Source: Pseudomonas sp. PDM14
GTDB taxonomy: Bacteria; Pseudomonadota; Gammaproteobacteria; Pseudomonadales; Pseudomonadaceae
Direction of reading: 5' to 3'
Assembly: GCF_014851905.1 (NCBI RefSeq)
Contig: NZ_JACVAQ010000001.1
Coordinates: 1,116,001-1,180,000 of the forward strand
Length of the DNA stretch: 64,000 nt
The notes below the pieces were generated by a model, which was given only the letters and a program-made list of their open reading frames with translations, had not been told where the DNA came from and searched no databases. How positions within the stretch are numbered: position 1 is the stretch's first letter; each line of letters begins with the position of its first letter. Below are positions 34,510-45,560 of this stretch, piece by piece. Made by a program: the position numbers and the translations under genes.

Positions 34510-36407
34510 TAGATCGCGCCGCGGCTACGCAGCGTATCCAGCACCAGCTTCACGCCCTCTTCCACCGACACGCTCTGGGTGTCGATCACCAGATCGGCAT
34601 TCAGCGGGATGTCGTACGGGAAGGACTCACCGGGAATGTTGTCGCCAGCGGCGGCATACAGGCCCTGCGGGTCACGCTCGGCGCAGACCTGCGGCGAAGC
34701 CTGGACGTAGACGGTGATCAGGCGATCGTTGCCGATCAGCGCCTTGGCCTGCTCGCGGCCTTCGGCATCCGGGGCGACGAACGCGGCCAGGGTCAGCAGG
34801 CCGGCTTCGTTGAACTGACGCGCCACGTGGGCGGCACGGCGCCAGTTCTCGGTACGCCCGGCACGATCCTGCGGCAGGCCCTTGTTCAGGTCGTGACGCA
34901 GGTTCTGGCCATCCAGCACATACACGGCACGGCCCATGTCGAACAGCTTGCGTTCGACGGCGTAGGCCAGGGTGCTCTTGCCGGCGCCGGACAGGCCGCT
35001 GAACAGCACGGTGGCCGGTTGCTGGCCGAAGCGCACGGCACGCTCTTCGGTCGACACATGGGCCAGCTCGCCGTGATGAGTGCTACCGCCAGCGCCAACA
35101 GGCTCGGCGATGATCATGCCGGCGCCGACAGTGCCGTTGGTCAGGCGATCGATGACGATGAAGGCACCGGTGGTGCGGTTGTGCGCGTAGCCGTCGAGGG
35201 CAATCGGCGCATCCAGGGCGACCTTGACCTTGCCGATCTCGTTGAGCTGCAGGCTGCTCGCGGCGCCCTCTTCCAGGGTGTTCACATCGACGCGATGGGC
35301 GATGCTGGCAATCGAGCCCGGCACGTAGCTGGTGGCGCGTTTGATGTCGTATTTCTTGCCCGGCAGCATCGGCTCCTCAGCCATCCACACCAGCATGGCG
35401 TCGAAGCTGTCGACCACCTGCGGACGGTTGTCGGCATGCACCAGCATGTCGCCGCGGGAGACGTCGATCTCGTCTTCCAGGGTCAGGGTAATCGCCTGGC
35501 CCGGACCGGCCTGCTCCAGCTCACCTTCGAAGGTGACGATGGACTTGACCTTGCTGCCCTTGCCCGACGGCAGGGCGATGATTTCGTCGCCCTTGCGCAC
35601 GATGCCGCTGGCCAGGGTGCCGGCGAAGCCGCGGAAGTTCAGGTTCGGCCGGTTGACGTACTGCACCGGGAAACGCAGGTCGGCGAAGTTGCGGTCGCCA
35701 GCGACTTCCACGGTCTCGAGGATTTCCATCAGCGACTGGCCGGTGTACCAGGGCGACTGCTCGCTCTTGTTCACCACGTTGTCGCCCTTCAGGGCCGACA
35801 TCGGCACGAAGTGCATCGAACTTGGCTTGAAGGCAATGCCTTCAACGAACGCCAGGTAATCGCTCTTGATCTGCTCGAACACGCCCTGATCGAAGCCCTT
35901 GAGGTCCATCTTGTTGACGGCGATGACGATGTGCTTGATGCCTAGCAGCGACGCAATGAAGCTGTGGCGCTTGGTCTGGGTCTGCACGCCGTAACGGGCG
36001 TCGATCAGGATGATCGCCAGGTCGCAGTTGGACGCGCCGGTCGCCATGTTGCGGGTGTACTGCTCATGGCCGGGGGTGTCGGCGATGATGAACTTGCGCT
36101 TGGTGGTGCTGAAGTAGCGGTACGCCACGTCGATGGTGATGCCTTGCTCGCGCTCGGCCTGCAGACCATCGACCAGCAGCGCCAGGTCGATGTCTTCACC
36201 GGTGGTGCCGACTTTCTTCGAATCTTTGGTGATGGCATCCAGATGGTCTTCATAGATCATCTTGGAGTCATGCAGCAGGCGGCCGATCAGGGTGCTCTTG
36301 CCGTCGTCGACGTTGCCGCACGTCAGGAAACGCAGCAGCTCTTTACGTTCGTGCTGGGCCAGGTAGGCGAGGATGTCCTCGCTGATCAGTTCGGATTGGT
36401 GCGACAT
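34509..36407 (-). CDS. cysNC: Bifunctional sulfate adenylyltransferase large subunit / APS kinase
   Basis: Sulfate activation: the N-terminal GTPase (CysN) drives APS formation with CysD, and the C-terminal kinase (CysC) makes PAPS. 632 aa from the ATG at 36407 ([11 protein letters not shown]). Motifs: elongation-factor-like P-loop GNVDDGKST (31-39), [18 protein letters not shown]; then an APS-kinase P-loop GLSGAGKST (from about 471) and [14 protein letters not shown]. An open frame reaches 36458, but it overlaps cysD and is not needed. The start lies 2 nt after the cysD stop codon. Confidence 0.96.
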   Translation of the reverse strand: MSHQSELISEDILAYLAQHERKELLRFLTCGNVDDGKSTLIGRLLHDSKMIYEDHLDAITKDSKKVGTTGEDIDLALLVDGLQAEREQGITIDVAYRYFSTTKRKFIIADTPGHEQYTRNMATGASNCDLAIILIDARYGVQTQTKRHSFIASLLGIKHIVIAVNKMDLKGFDQGVFEQIKSDYLAFVEGIAFKPSSMHFVPMSALKGDNVVNKSEQSPWYTGQSLMEILETVEVAGDRNFADLRFPVQYVNRPNLNFRGFAGTLASGIVRKGDEIIALPSGKGSKVKSIVTFEGELEQAGPGQAITLTLEDEIDVSRGDMLVHADNRPQVVDSFDAMLVWMAEEPMLPGKKYDIKRATSYVPGSIASIAHRVDVNTLEEGAASSLQLNEIGKVKVALDAPIALDGYAHNRTTGAFIVIDRLTNGTVGAGMIIAEPVGAGGSTHHGELAHVSTEERAVRFGQQPATVLFSGLSGAGKSTLAYAVERKLFDMGRAVYVLDGQNLRHDLNKGLPQDRAGRTENWRRAAHVARQFNEAGLLTLAAFVAPDAEGREQAKALIGNDRLITVYVQASPQVCAERDPQGLYAAAGDNIPGESFPYDIPLNADLVIDTQSVSVEEGVKLVLDTLRSRGAI

Positions 36408-36408
36408 A

Positions 36409-37326
36409 TTAAAAGTACCCCTGACGTTTCTTCTCTTCCATCGAACCGGAAGAGTCATGGTCGATGACTCGGCCTTGGCGCTCAGAGGTTTTGGCCAACA
36501 GCATTTCCTGAATGATTTCCGGCAGGGTGCTGGCGGTGGACTTTACGGCGCCAGTCAGCGGGTAGCAGCCCAGGGTACGGAAGCGCACCATCTTCTTGTG
36601 GATGCTGGCTTTCTGCTCAGGGGTGAGGTGTTCGAGGATGCGCTCGTCGTCGATCATGATCAGCGCGCCGTTCATCTCGATTACTTCGCGCTCTTCGGCG
36701 AAGTACAGCGGCACGATCGGGATCTGCTCCAGATAGATGTACTGCCAGATATCCAGCTCGGTCCAGTTGGACAGCGGGAAGACGCGGATCGACTCGCCCT
36801 TCTTGACGTTGCCGTTGTACACGTTCCACAGCTCGGGACGCTGGTTCTTCGGGTCCCAGCGGTGCTTGCTGTCGCGGAAGGAATACACGCGCTCTTTGGC
36901 ACGCGACTTCTCTTCGTCGCGGCGTGCGCCACCGAAGGCGGCGTCGAAGCCGTACTTATCCAGCGCCTGCTTGAGGCCCTCGGTCTTCATCACGTCAGTG
37001 TGCTTGGCGCTGCCGTAGGTGAAGGGGTTCATGTCCTGCGCCACGCCATCGGGATTGGTGTGGGTGATCAGGTCCAGGCCATATTCTTTGACCATCTTCT
37101 CGCGGAAGCTGTACATCTCCTGGAATTTCCAGCGCGTGTCCACGTGCATGACCGGGAACGGCAGCTTGCCGGGGAAGAACGCCTTGCGCGCCAGGTGCAG
37201 CATCACGGCGGAATCTTTACCGATGGAATACAGCATCACCGGGTTGTCGAACTCGGCGGCCACTTCACGAATGATGTGGATACTCTCCGCCTCGAGCTGT
37301 TTCAGGTGCGTCAGTTTGTCGAGCAT
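36409..37326 (-). CDS. cysD: Sulfate adenylyltransferase small subunit CysD
   Basis: ATP sulfurylase catalytic subunit of the PAPS-reductase/PP-loop family. The 305-aa protein shows the PP-loop [48 protein letters not shown] and the C-terminal RQGYF. It forms an operon with cysNC. Expression is expected to depend on CysB and sulfur supply from family knowledge; see the palindrome at 37417. Confidence 0.97.
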   Translation of the reverse strand: MLDKLTHLKQLEAESIHIIREVAAEFDNPVMLYSIGKDSAVMLHLARKAFFPGKLPFPVMHVDTRWKFQEMYSFREKMVKEYGLDLITHTNPDGVAQDMNPFTYGSAKHTDVMKTEGLKQALDKYGFDAAFGGARRDEEKSRAKERVYSFRDSKHRWDPKNQRPELWNVYNGNVKKGESIRVFPLSNWTELDIWQYIYLEQIPIVPLYFAEEREVIEMNGALIMIDDERILEHLTPEQKASIHKKMVRFRTLGCYPLTGAVKSTASTLPEIIQEMLLAKTSERQGRVIDHDSSGSMEEKKRQGYF

Positions 37327-37396
37327 GGCTTATCACAGATCTGGGAATGAACGGCCGGCGGGCCGTGGACGAGCGCGCACTCTAGCACAGCACCCT

Positions 37397-37433
37397 ATTC
37401 TATTCAGGCAGCCTTTTAGATCGAAACGATCTA
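37397..37433 (-). promoter_or_regulatory. Candidate cysD promoter with palindrome
   Basis: A perfect palindrome TAGATCG-AAA-CGATCTA (37417-37433) lies 17 nt upstream of TAGAAT (37397-37402, minus strand) and overlaps the position of the -35 element. It could be an operator, or a weak terminator of the upstream Nif3-like gene, though no T-run follows. Assigned from sequence alone. Confidence 0.35.
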
Positions 37434-37458
37434 GCTTTATACCCGTGTTTTCAGCGTT

Positions 37459-38217
37459 TCAAATCGGGTTCGGGCAGTCGATGAACAGGTGTTCAAGGGC
37501 AAAACGGCGTGCCAGGTAATCGCCCAGCGCCTGCACGCCGTAACGCTCGGTGGCGTGGTGGCCGGCGGCGATGAAACTGATGCCGTTCTCCCGCGCGCTG
37601 TGGAACGTCTGCTCCGAGGCCTCGCCTGTCAGGTACAGATCGACACCCGCGGCAATCGCCTGGTCGATGTAGCCCTGGCCGCCACCGCTGCACCAGCCGA
37701 TTTTCTGCACCAGCCCCTCGCCCTCCACCAGCAACGGCTCACGGCCAAGCACGTGCTGCACACGGCGGGCAAAGTCGCGCGGGCTCATCGGCTCGGCCAG
37801 CGAGCCGAGCAGGCCAACGGTGCGCGGGTTGTCCGGATCCAGCGGGCCTTCGACGATGATCTCCAGCTGCCGCGCCAGCTGCACGTTGTTGCCCACCTCG
37901 GGGTGCACATCGAGCGGCAGGTGATAGGCCAGCAAGCTGATGTCGTTGCTCAGCAGCGCCTTCAAGCGGCGCTGCTTCATCCCGGTGATGCGCGCGTCCT
38001 CGCCCTTCCAGAAGTAGCCGTGGTGCACCAGCAGCACATCGGCCTCGGCCACCACCGCGGCATCCACCAGCGCCTGGCTGGCGGTCACGCCGCTGACGAT
38101 ACGGCGCACCTGCGGCCGACCTTCGACCTGCAGGCCGTTGGGGCAGTAGTCGTTGATCCGCGCGGCATTGAGAAAGCGCTCGGCTTCCTCGACCAGGGTG
38201 CTGAGGGCGATGGCCAT
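37459..38217 (-). CDS. Nif3-like dinuclear metal centre protein (YbgI/DUF34)
   Basis: 252-aa Nif3/YbgI family protein, sometimes annotated as GTP cyclohydrolase 1 type 2 homologue; the function is unsettled. Metal-binding residues are seen in LLVHHGYFWKGE, SLLAYHLPLDVHPEVGNN and FIAAGHHATERYGVQALG. It starts with ATG at 38217 and diverges from algW, as in P. aeruginosa. Confidence 0.9.
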   Translation of the reverse strand: MAIALSTLVEEAERFLNAARINDYCPNGLQVEGRPQVRRIVSGVTASQALVDAAVVAEADVLLVHHGYFWKGEDARITGMKQRRLKALLSNDISLLAYHLPLDVHPEVGNNVQLARQLEIIVEGPLDPDNPRTVGLLGSLAEPMSPRDFARRVQHVLGREPLLVEGEGLVQKIGWCSGGGQGYIDQAIAAGVDLYLTGEASEQTFHSARENGISFIAAGHHATERYGVQALGDYLARRFALEHLFIDCPNPI

Positions 38218-38335
38218 GGGGATTCCTCACAAGGCGGTGCAGGTGTTCCAGGCGGTAATGGCAGCGGGCCGACGCCTGACGCAAACGCACATAAACAGCT
38301 GCTCGGAGGCGCTGCTTTCTTGCCCGGCGCCCCTC

Positions 38336-38341
38336 TATAAT
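38336..38341 (+). promoter_or_regulatory. Candidate -10 element for algW
   Basis: A perfect TATAAT lies 55 nt upstream of the algW start. The sequence 17 nt further upstream (TGCTTT) is a poor -35 match, so confidence is limited. Confidence 0.4.
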
Positions 38342-38395
38342 GCCGCCACCTTAAGGGCCGCCCTGCGCCCTCGCAACCCTCAGGATTCACCATCG

Positions 38396-39556
<1,161 letters not shown>

Positions 39557-39605
39557 GCCCCCCGTGAAGGTCGTCCGGCGCTCGCGCGGGCGACCACTCC
39601 CACTT

Positions 39606-39968
39606 TTATTGACCCGGCAATTGACAGTGCAGCGCGCTGTCATCGCCACGCGCCAGGCTGCTGATCGTCTGGAACGTGGAGAAGTTCGCGCCCCTGGCCT
39701 GGTGCTCACGCAGCAGGTCGACGAACGGCTCCTGATTGAAACTGGCGCAGGCCGCCTCGCACTCCTGACGTGACCGCCACTGCAGGTAATGGAGGACACG
39801 GTTACCGTCCTCACTGGCCTGCACACTGGCCGCCAGCAGGCCAGCGTGCCGCGTGGCCAGTCGCTCGCTGCGCAGCGCCAGCGCATCGACCAAAGCCTTT
39901 TGCCAGGCTGGCTGAACGTCGAACTCGATCAGTTGGGTAAACCACAGCTGGCTTGCGGGCGTCGCCAT
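39606..39968 (-). CDS. ABM-fold monooxygenase-like protein under SoxR box
   Basis: A 120-aa protein with the antibiotic-biosynthesis-monooxygenase (ferredoxin-like) pattern: LWFTQLIEFDVQPAWQKALV, a central VLHYLQWRSRQECEAA, and FVDLLREHQARGANFSTFQT. Reaction unknown. I recall a similar monooxygenase-like gene beside soxR in P. aeruginosa (PA2274/PA2273). Its promoter carries a perfect sox box in a 19-bp spacer (40017-40047), so it is very likely activated by oxidised SoxR in response to redox-cycling compounds. Confidence 0.8.
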   Translation of the reverse strand: MATPASQLWFTQLIEFDVQPAWQKALVDALALRSERLATRHAGLLAASVQASEDGNRVLHYLQWRSRQECEAACASFNQEPFVDLLREHQARGANFSTFQTISSLARGDDSALHCQLPGQ

Positions 39969-40016
39969 GCAGACTCTCCTTCTATTAAACCGTGCACTTG
40001 TGGTGCGATGGCAGGC

Positions 40017-40047
40017 ACGGTAAAACCTCGAGTTAACTCGAGGTCAA
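40017..40047 (-). promoter_or_regulatory. SoxR-controlled promoter with perfect sox box
   Basis: The palindrome ACCTCGAGTTAACTCGAGGT occupies 40025-40044. On the minus strand TTGACC (40042-40047) and TACCGT (40017-40022) flank it with a 19-bp spacer, the over-long spacing typical of MerR-family-activated promoters. It points at the ABM monooxygenase gene; soxR begins 14 nt on the other side. Confidence 0.85.
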
Positions 40048-40057
40048 GGCGTTTCTC

Positions 40058-40543
40058 ATGAAAGCGAAGAATGGTGCGCAACCCGCGCTCAGCGTCGGCC
40101 AACTGGCACAGCGCAGCGGCGTCGCCGTGACCGCCCTGCACTTTTACGAAAGCAAGGGCCTGATCCACAGCAGCCGCAATGCGGGCAACCAACGGCGTTA
40201 TGCCCGCGACATGCTGCGCCGGGTGGCGGTGATCAAGATCGCCCAGCGCCTGGGCATCCCGCTGGCCACCATTCACCTCGCCCTGCAACGCCTGCCCACC
40301 GACCGCGCGCCCACCGCGGCCGACTGGCGCCAGTTATCAGAGCAATGGCGGGACGACCTCACTCAGCGCATCGAGAAGCTCACCGCCCTGCGCGACCAAC
40401 TCGATGGCTGCATCGGCTGCGGCTGCCTGTCGATGGAGAGCTGCCCGCTACGCAATCAGCATGATCAGCTGGCGGCGCAGGGGCCGGGCGCGCAGTTGCT
40501 GGAGCCCGGCAGCAGCGACGCCCAGGGGGATGCGATCGAGTAG
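40058..40543 (+). CDS. soxR: Redox-sensitive MerR-family activator SoxR
   Basis: [2Fe-2S] transcription activator that responds to redox-active compounds. The 161-aa protein has the MerR helix-turn-helix ([21 protein letters not shown], split at residue 30), a dimerisation helix, and the SoxR cysteine cluster C118-x2-C121-x-C123-x5-C129 ([12 protein letters not shown]). The C-terminal tail is longer and more acidic than in E. coli SoxR. It overlaps no other gene and ends 3 nt from convergent phuW. Confidence 0.95.
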   Translation: MKAKNGAQPALSVGQLAQRSGVAVTALHFYESKGLIHSSRNAGNQRRYARDMLRRVAVIKIAQRLGIPLATIHLALQRLPTDRAPTAADWRQLSEQWRDDLTQRIEKLTALRDQLDGCIGCGCLSMESCPLRNQHDQLAAQGPGAQLLEPGSSDAQGDAIE

Positions 40544-40546
40544 GCG

Positions 40547-41431
40547 CTAGCGGCGCAATTTTGCGCAGTGATCCTGCGGCGGCAACGCTGCTGTATACCA
40601 GACGTAATCGGCACTGTCGGCCTCGACCGGCTTGCCGACTTCCGCCAGCACCAGCACGGCGGTGCCCTCGCCCGCGCCCAGGTCCGCCAGGTGCAACGGC
40701 ACCCCCTGGTCCTTGCGCACATGGAAGGCACCGGCCAGCAGCACCGCTGGCTGTGGTGCGGCCAGCACACGTTCGGCCATGCGCCGATCACGCTGCTGCT
40801 GCACGGCGAGCATGGCCGGCAACTGGCTATCTGGCAGCAGGCCGCAATGCGATTCGCGGATGTCGTCGAGCAGACGTTCCTGCACCGCCGGCGCCGTAGA
40901 CGCGGCACCGTCAAGCACCGGCTTCTGCATATAGATCTGCATGATTTCGGCACGCTCCAGATTGGCCGCGAGCAGCGGATACGGCTGACGCAGCGAGTAG
41001 CTCACCAGCGGCCCGTACACGGACCAGTCCCAGCCCTTCTGCCAGGCCAGCGCGCCGATCAGGTTCGCCGGTTGCCGGCCGTCGCGGCTGAGCACCTGAG
41101 CGGCATCGACCTTGGCCTGCTGCGCCGGCGTGAGCATCTCCAGCAACAGGCTGCCCTGCTCCCGCTGCGTGGTGAGGCTGCGCAACAACCAGAGCTGCAG
41201 GGCGTGGTGATCGGGGTTGTCGTGCTGTTCACCGACCAGCACCCGAGGCGCGCCGGCCAGGCGCTCGACCAACTGCTGCGGGCTGAGCAGCTCGCCGCTG
41301 CGCAGGTCGCGGATCTGCCCCAGTTCGGCATGTTCACGCCCATCCGGGCTGAGCCAGGCGGGCGGTGGCAGTAGATCAGTGGACTGACAGGCGCTCAGCA
41401 GCAGCGCACAACACAGCAAGGCAACACGCAT
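40547..41431 (-). CDS. phuW: ChaN-like heme-associated lipoprotein PhuW
   Basis: Lipoprotein of the ChaN/DUF399 family; the founding member binds heme at a dimer interface, and the gene is last in the phu operon. From the ATG at 41431, preceded by AGGA, it has a signal peptide with lipobox LLSAC (Cys about 15), then LVGEQHDNPDHHALQLWLLR and the late LLAGAFHVRKDQGVPLHL, both typical of the family. A second in-frame ATG 12 nt upstream lacks a ribosome-binding site. About 294 aa. Confidence 0.85.
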   Translation of the reverse strand: MRVALLCCALLLSACQSTDLLPPPAWLSPDGREHAELGQIRDLRSGELLSPQQLVERLAGAPRVLVGEQHDNPDHHALQLWLLRSLTTQREQGSLLLEMLTPAQQAKVDAAQVLSRDGRQPANLIGALAWQKGWDWSVYGPLVSYSLRQPYPLLAANLERAEIMQIYMQKPVLDGAASTAPAVQERLLDDIRESHCGLLPDSQLPAMLAVQQQRDRRMAERVLAAPQPAVLLAGAFHVRKDQGVPLHLADLGAGEGTAVLVLAEVGKPVEADSADYVWYTAALPPQDHCAKLRR

Positions 41432-41474
41432 GGGGTTCCTCATGGGCGGGCGCCGGCGCCCGCAGCAAGATCAT

Positions 41475-42259
<785 letters not shown>

Positions 42260-42263
<4 letters not shown>

Positions 42264-43300
42264 CGGGTGCGCCCCCGCAGCAGCAGGTAGAGGAAGAACG
42301 GTGCACCGATCAGCGCGGTAACGATGCCGATCGGCAACTCGGCGGGCGCCAGCAGCAGGCGCGCGGCGAGGTCGGCGAACAGCAGCAGGCTGGCGCCAGC
42401 CAATGCCGAAGCCGGCAGCAGGATGCGGTGGTCGGGGCCGGCGATCAGCCGCACTAGGTGCGGCACCACCAGGCCGATGAAGCCGATCAAACCGGCGGCC
42501 GCCACCGCGGCACCAACACCGAGGGCGGTGCACAGCACCAGCTCGCGCTTCAGCCGCTCGACCTCGAAACCCAGATGGCGTGCCTCCGACTCGCCGAGCA
42601 GCAGCGCGTTCAGCGCCTTGGCCCGGCGCGGCAGCCAGCACACCACAGCCAGCGTCACCAGCAGCAGCGGCCACAGGCGTGCGTAACTCGCACCATTGAG
42701 ACTGCCGAGGTTCCAGAACGTCAGGGTGCGCAGGGTGGCGTCGTCGGCCAGGTAGGTGAACAGACCGATGCAGGCGAACGCCAGGGCATTCAGGGCGATA
42801 CCGGCGAGCAGCATGGTCACCACGCTGGTTTGCCCGTCACGGCTGCCGAGGCGGTAGACCAGTGCGGTCACCAGCAGGCCACCGGCGAAGGCGCAGGCGG
42901 ACAACAGGTACGGTGCGATCGACTCGTTCAGGCCGCCGATTGCCGCGCCGCCAACAATGACAATCGCCGCACCGAGCGCTGCACCACTGGAGACCCCGAC
43001 CAGACCGGGGTCAGCCAGCGGGTTGCGGAACAGGCCCTGCATCGCCACCCCGGACAGCGCCAGCACGGCGCCGACAGCCAGCCCGAGCAGGGTGCGCGGC
43101 AAGCGGATCTGGCCGAGGATCAGCTCGGCCTGCTCCAGCCCTTCCGGCGCCAGCGGCACGCCGGCCAGGCGCAAGGCGGCGCGCAACGTGTCGCCCAGCG
43201 GCAGGCTGACCGGGCCCAGCGCCAGCGACAGCCAGAGGGCGAGCGCGAGCAGAACGCCCAGTGCGATGAACAATGGGCGCGTATGTACAGCTGAAGTCAT
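42260..43300 (-). CDS. phuU: Heme ABC transporter permease PhuU (FecCD family)
   Basis: Inner-membrane permease of the heme importer, BtuC/FecCD type, 346 aa with about ten membrane segments. Family patterns include [24 protein letters not shown] (split here by the 20-residue limit: [12 protein letters not shown], then [19 protein letters not shown]) and [20 protein letters not shown], the coupling region to the ATPase. It overlaps phuT and phuV by 4 nt. Confidence 0.95.
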
Positions 43301-44196
43301 GGCTGGTTCTGGCTTGTCGCAGTCAGGGCAGGAGCCTGAGGATAAAAGCCTGCGGACAACTCGGCCACCCCGTCAGGCAGGCGCGGTCCCAGGCCACCGA
43401 CCAGCAGGGTCGGGTCCAGTGGCAGCAGGCGCCCATCCTTGCCGGCACGGGTCATGGCCAGCGCCGGGTTCTGCTTGAGCAGCGCCTGCTTGGCCTCCTC
43501 GCCGGTCAGACGGCGATCGGCGAACACCACCACGTCCGGGTCGAGCGCGGCCAATGCCTCGGTAGAGATCGCCTTGTAGCCATCGTGCTCGGTGATGTTC
43601 CGCCCGCCCGCACGCTCGATCACCCAGGCGGCGGCAGTATCCTTGCCAGCGGCCATCGGGTTGCTGCCGGCATGACCGAGCAGCAGCAGAACGCGCGGCG
43701 CCTTGTGCGCCTTCTGCGTCTGCTCGACCCATTGCGCCTGACGTTCCAGGCGAGCGCGGTAGTCGGCAAACGTCTGCTCGGCCCGCGGCACATCGCCCAG
43801 CAGTTCGCCGATACGACGCAGGTTCTGCTCGAGCACCGGCAACTCGGCCTTGGACGGCAGCGACTCGACCTTCACACCAGCCGCCTTGACCTGCTCGATC
43901 ACCGGCGGCGGGCCCATTTCTTCGGTGCCCAGCAACAGGTCCGGGCGCAACGAAAGGATGCCCTCGGCGGCCAGCTGACGCTGATAGCCGATGCTCGGCA
44001 GCGCCTTCAGCGAGGCCGGGTGCATGCTGGTGGTGTCGACGCCGACCAGCTTGCCTTCGCCACCGAGCAGGACCACCCACTCGCTCAGCGAACCGCCGGC
44101 ACTGACCCAGCGTTGCGGCAGCGCATCGGCGGCCAGCGCCGCATGACTCAGGAACAGACCGGCGCACAGGCCGGCAAGGGAAACTGCAACACGCAT
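43297..44196 (-). CDS. phuT: Periplasmic heme-binding protein PhuT
   Basis: Receives heme from the outer-membrane receptor and hands it to PhuUV. 299 aa with a Sec signal peptide (MRVAVSLAGLCAGLFLSHAALA), then the class III solute-binding fold: RWVSAGGSLSEWVVLLGGE, VDTTSMHP, YQRQLAAEGILSLRPDLLLG. A conserved tyrosine near YQRQL is the likely axial heme ligand by homology. Lies 74 nt after phuS. Confidence 0.94.
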   Translation of the reverse strand: MRVAVSLAGLCAGLFLSHAALAADALPQRWVSAGGSLSEWVVLLGGEGKLVGVDTTSMHPASLKALPSIGYQRQLAAEGILSLRPDLLLGTEEMGPPPVIEQVKAAGVKVESLPSKAELPVLEQNLRRIGELLGDVPRAEQTFADYRARLERQAQWVEQTQKAHKAPRVLLLLGHAGSNPMAAGKDTAAAWVIERAGGRNITEHDGYKAISTEALAALDPDVVVFADRRLTGEEAKQALLKQNPALAMTRAGKDGRLLPLDPTLLVGGLGPRLPDGVAELSAGFYPQAPALTATSQNQP

Positions 44197-44270
44197 CCTA
44201 CGACTCCTTCAGGCTCAGGCAGAACGACGCCCCGTTCGTTGCGGGGCGTCGCGGGGATCGACTCGCCGGC

Positions 44271-45338
44271 TTACAGCGCCGCGGCGGTCTCGGCCAGGGC
44301 ACGCCAGTCTTCGCGTTCCGGAATACCCGGCTTGCGTGCGCCGAACAGTTGTACCACCAGTTCACCCTCGGCATCGAAGGCTTCCCAACTGGTGATCACG
44401 CCATCGCTGCTCGGCTTGCGCACACGCCACAGCTCGGTGACGCCCGGCGTTTTCAGGTGCAGGTTGAATTCCGGGTCGAGCACGTTGAACCAGGTGTCCA
44501 GCCACTTCAGGTTCTGCACCGGTCCGCTGTGGATCTGGATGCAGTGGCGGTTGCCGACGAACACCATGATCGGAATGTCCTTCTCCCCCGCCGCTTCCAG
44601 CAGGCGTGGCAGCTCGGCGGTGTCCAGTTTCTCGGCCCATTCGCTGCCGGCCAGGCGCAGGGCCTGGGTGCGCGCGGCACCGTGCTTCTTCAGCAGGGCG
44701 AAGAAGTGGTGGGTGTCCTTCAGGGTCGACCAGCCTTCACGCAGGCTGGCGACGTCGATGTCGCCATCGGCCTTGATCGGCTCGGCCGCCGGCAGCGGCT
44801 GCAGATCGAGTTCGGCGCTCTGCTCCTCGGCACGGAAGCGCTCGACCAGCGGCGCCCAGGCGGCGACTTCGCTGCTGTCGGTGAGGAACACCTTGTGCAC
44901 CGCCACGCCCTGCTTGTCGAAGATCTGGATGCTGCGTTGGGCACCACGGGCGGTTTCTTCGGCCACGGCGAACACGCTGGACCAACCACCGAGGAACAGA
45001 CGCAGGTCGATGTCTGCGGAAACCACCAGGCCCATCTGCCCGTTGGCCATCACCGAGACCTCACGGTAGAAGCCCTTGCGCTCGTGTACGCAATGCTCGT
45101 TGCGGGTCAGCGCCATGATGCAGCCCAGCTCGCCCAGCGCCGGCAGCAGCGCCGACCATTCGGGGCGCAAGCGCACGGTATCGACAGCCGGGCGGCTGGC
45201 GACCAGTTCGGCCTCGCTTACGGCCAGGCGCTCGGCGGCATCACGGGCACGCAGGCGCGGCTCTTCGTTGCGCAGCACTTGCCAGGCCTGGTAGAGAGGA
45301 CTGGGGATGGTGTTCAGGGAACGACTCGTGGGGGTCAT
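44271..45338 (-). CDS. phuS: Cytoplasmic heme-trafficking protein PhuS
   Basis: Soluble heme carrier that passes heme to heme oxygenase HemO. The 355-aa protein is a tandem HemS/ChuX-type repeat (VMALTRNEHCVHERKGFY-like first half; IMVFVGNRHCIQIHSGPVQN second half, which includes the conserved histidine of HCIQIHSG). ATG at 45338 follows AAGGAAA and gives the family length. First gene of phuSTUVW, behind the Fur-like site at 45472. Confidence 0.94.
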   Translation of the reverse strand: MTPTSRSLNTIPSPLYQAWQVLRNEEPRLRARDAAERLAVSEAELVASRPAVDTVRLRPEWSALLPALGELGCIMALTRNEHCVHERKGFYREVSVMANGQMGLVVSADIDLRLFLGGWSSVFAVAEETARGAQRSIQIFDKQGVAVHKVFLTDSSEVAAWAPLVERFRAEEQSAELDLQPLPAAEPIKADGDIDVASLREGWSTLKDTHHFFALLKKHGAARTQALRLAGSEWAEKLDTAELPRLLEAAGEKDIPIMVFVGNRHCIQIHSGPVQNLKWLDTWFNVLDPEFNLHLKTPGVTELWRVRKPSSDGVITSWEAFDAEGELVVQLFGARKPGIPEREDWRALAETAAAL

Positions 45339-45471
45339 GGCATTTTCCTTCGGTTCCAGATGGCTCTGCGACAGAGCACAAGCAATCGCGCCGCTCTCGA
45401 TGGAAGCGGCGTGGCGTGACAGTGCAATGACGGCAATTCTACCCAAGTAAGAATAAAAGTCCAAAGCTACT

Positions 45472-45490
45472 GATAATGATTTGCATTTAA
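45472..45490. promoter_or_regulatory. Fur-box-like site between phuS and the phuR pseudogene
   Basis: GATAATGATTTGCATTTAA matches the 19-bp Fur consensus at 13 of 19 positions, including all of the first nine. Placed in the divergent control region, it would make both phuSTUVW and the receptor iron-repressed. Confidence 0.7.
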
Positions 45491-45560
45491 GATAAATTCT
45501 GAATTACCGCGCGGCCCGCCAACATTCGGCCATCAAGAGCCCAACCGCGGGAGTATCGCC

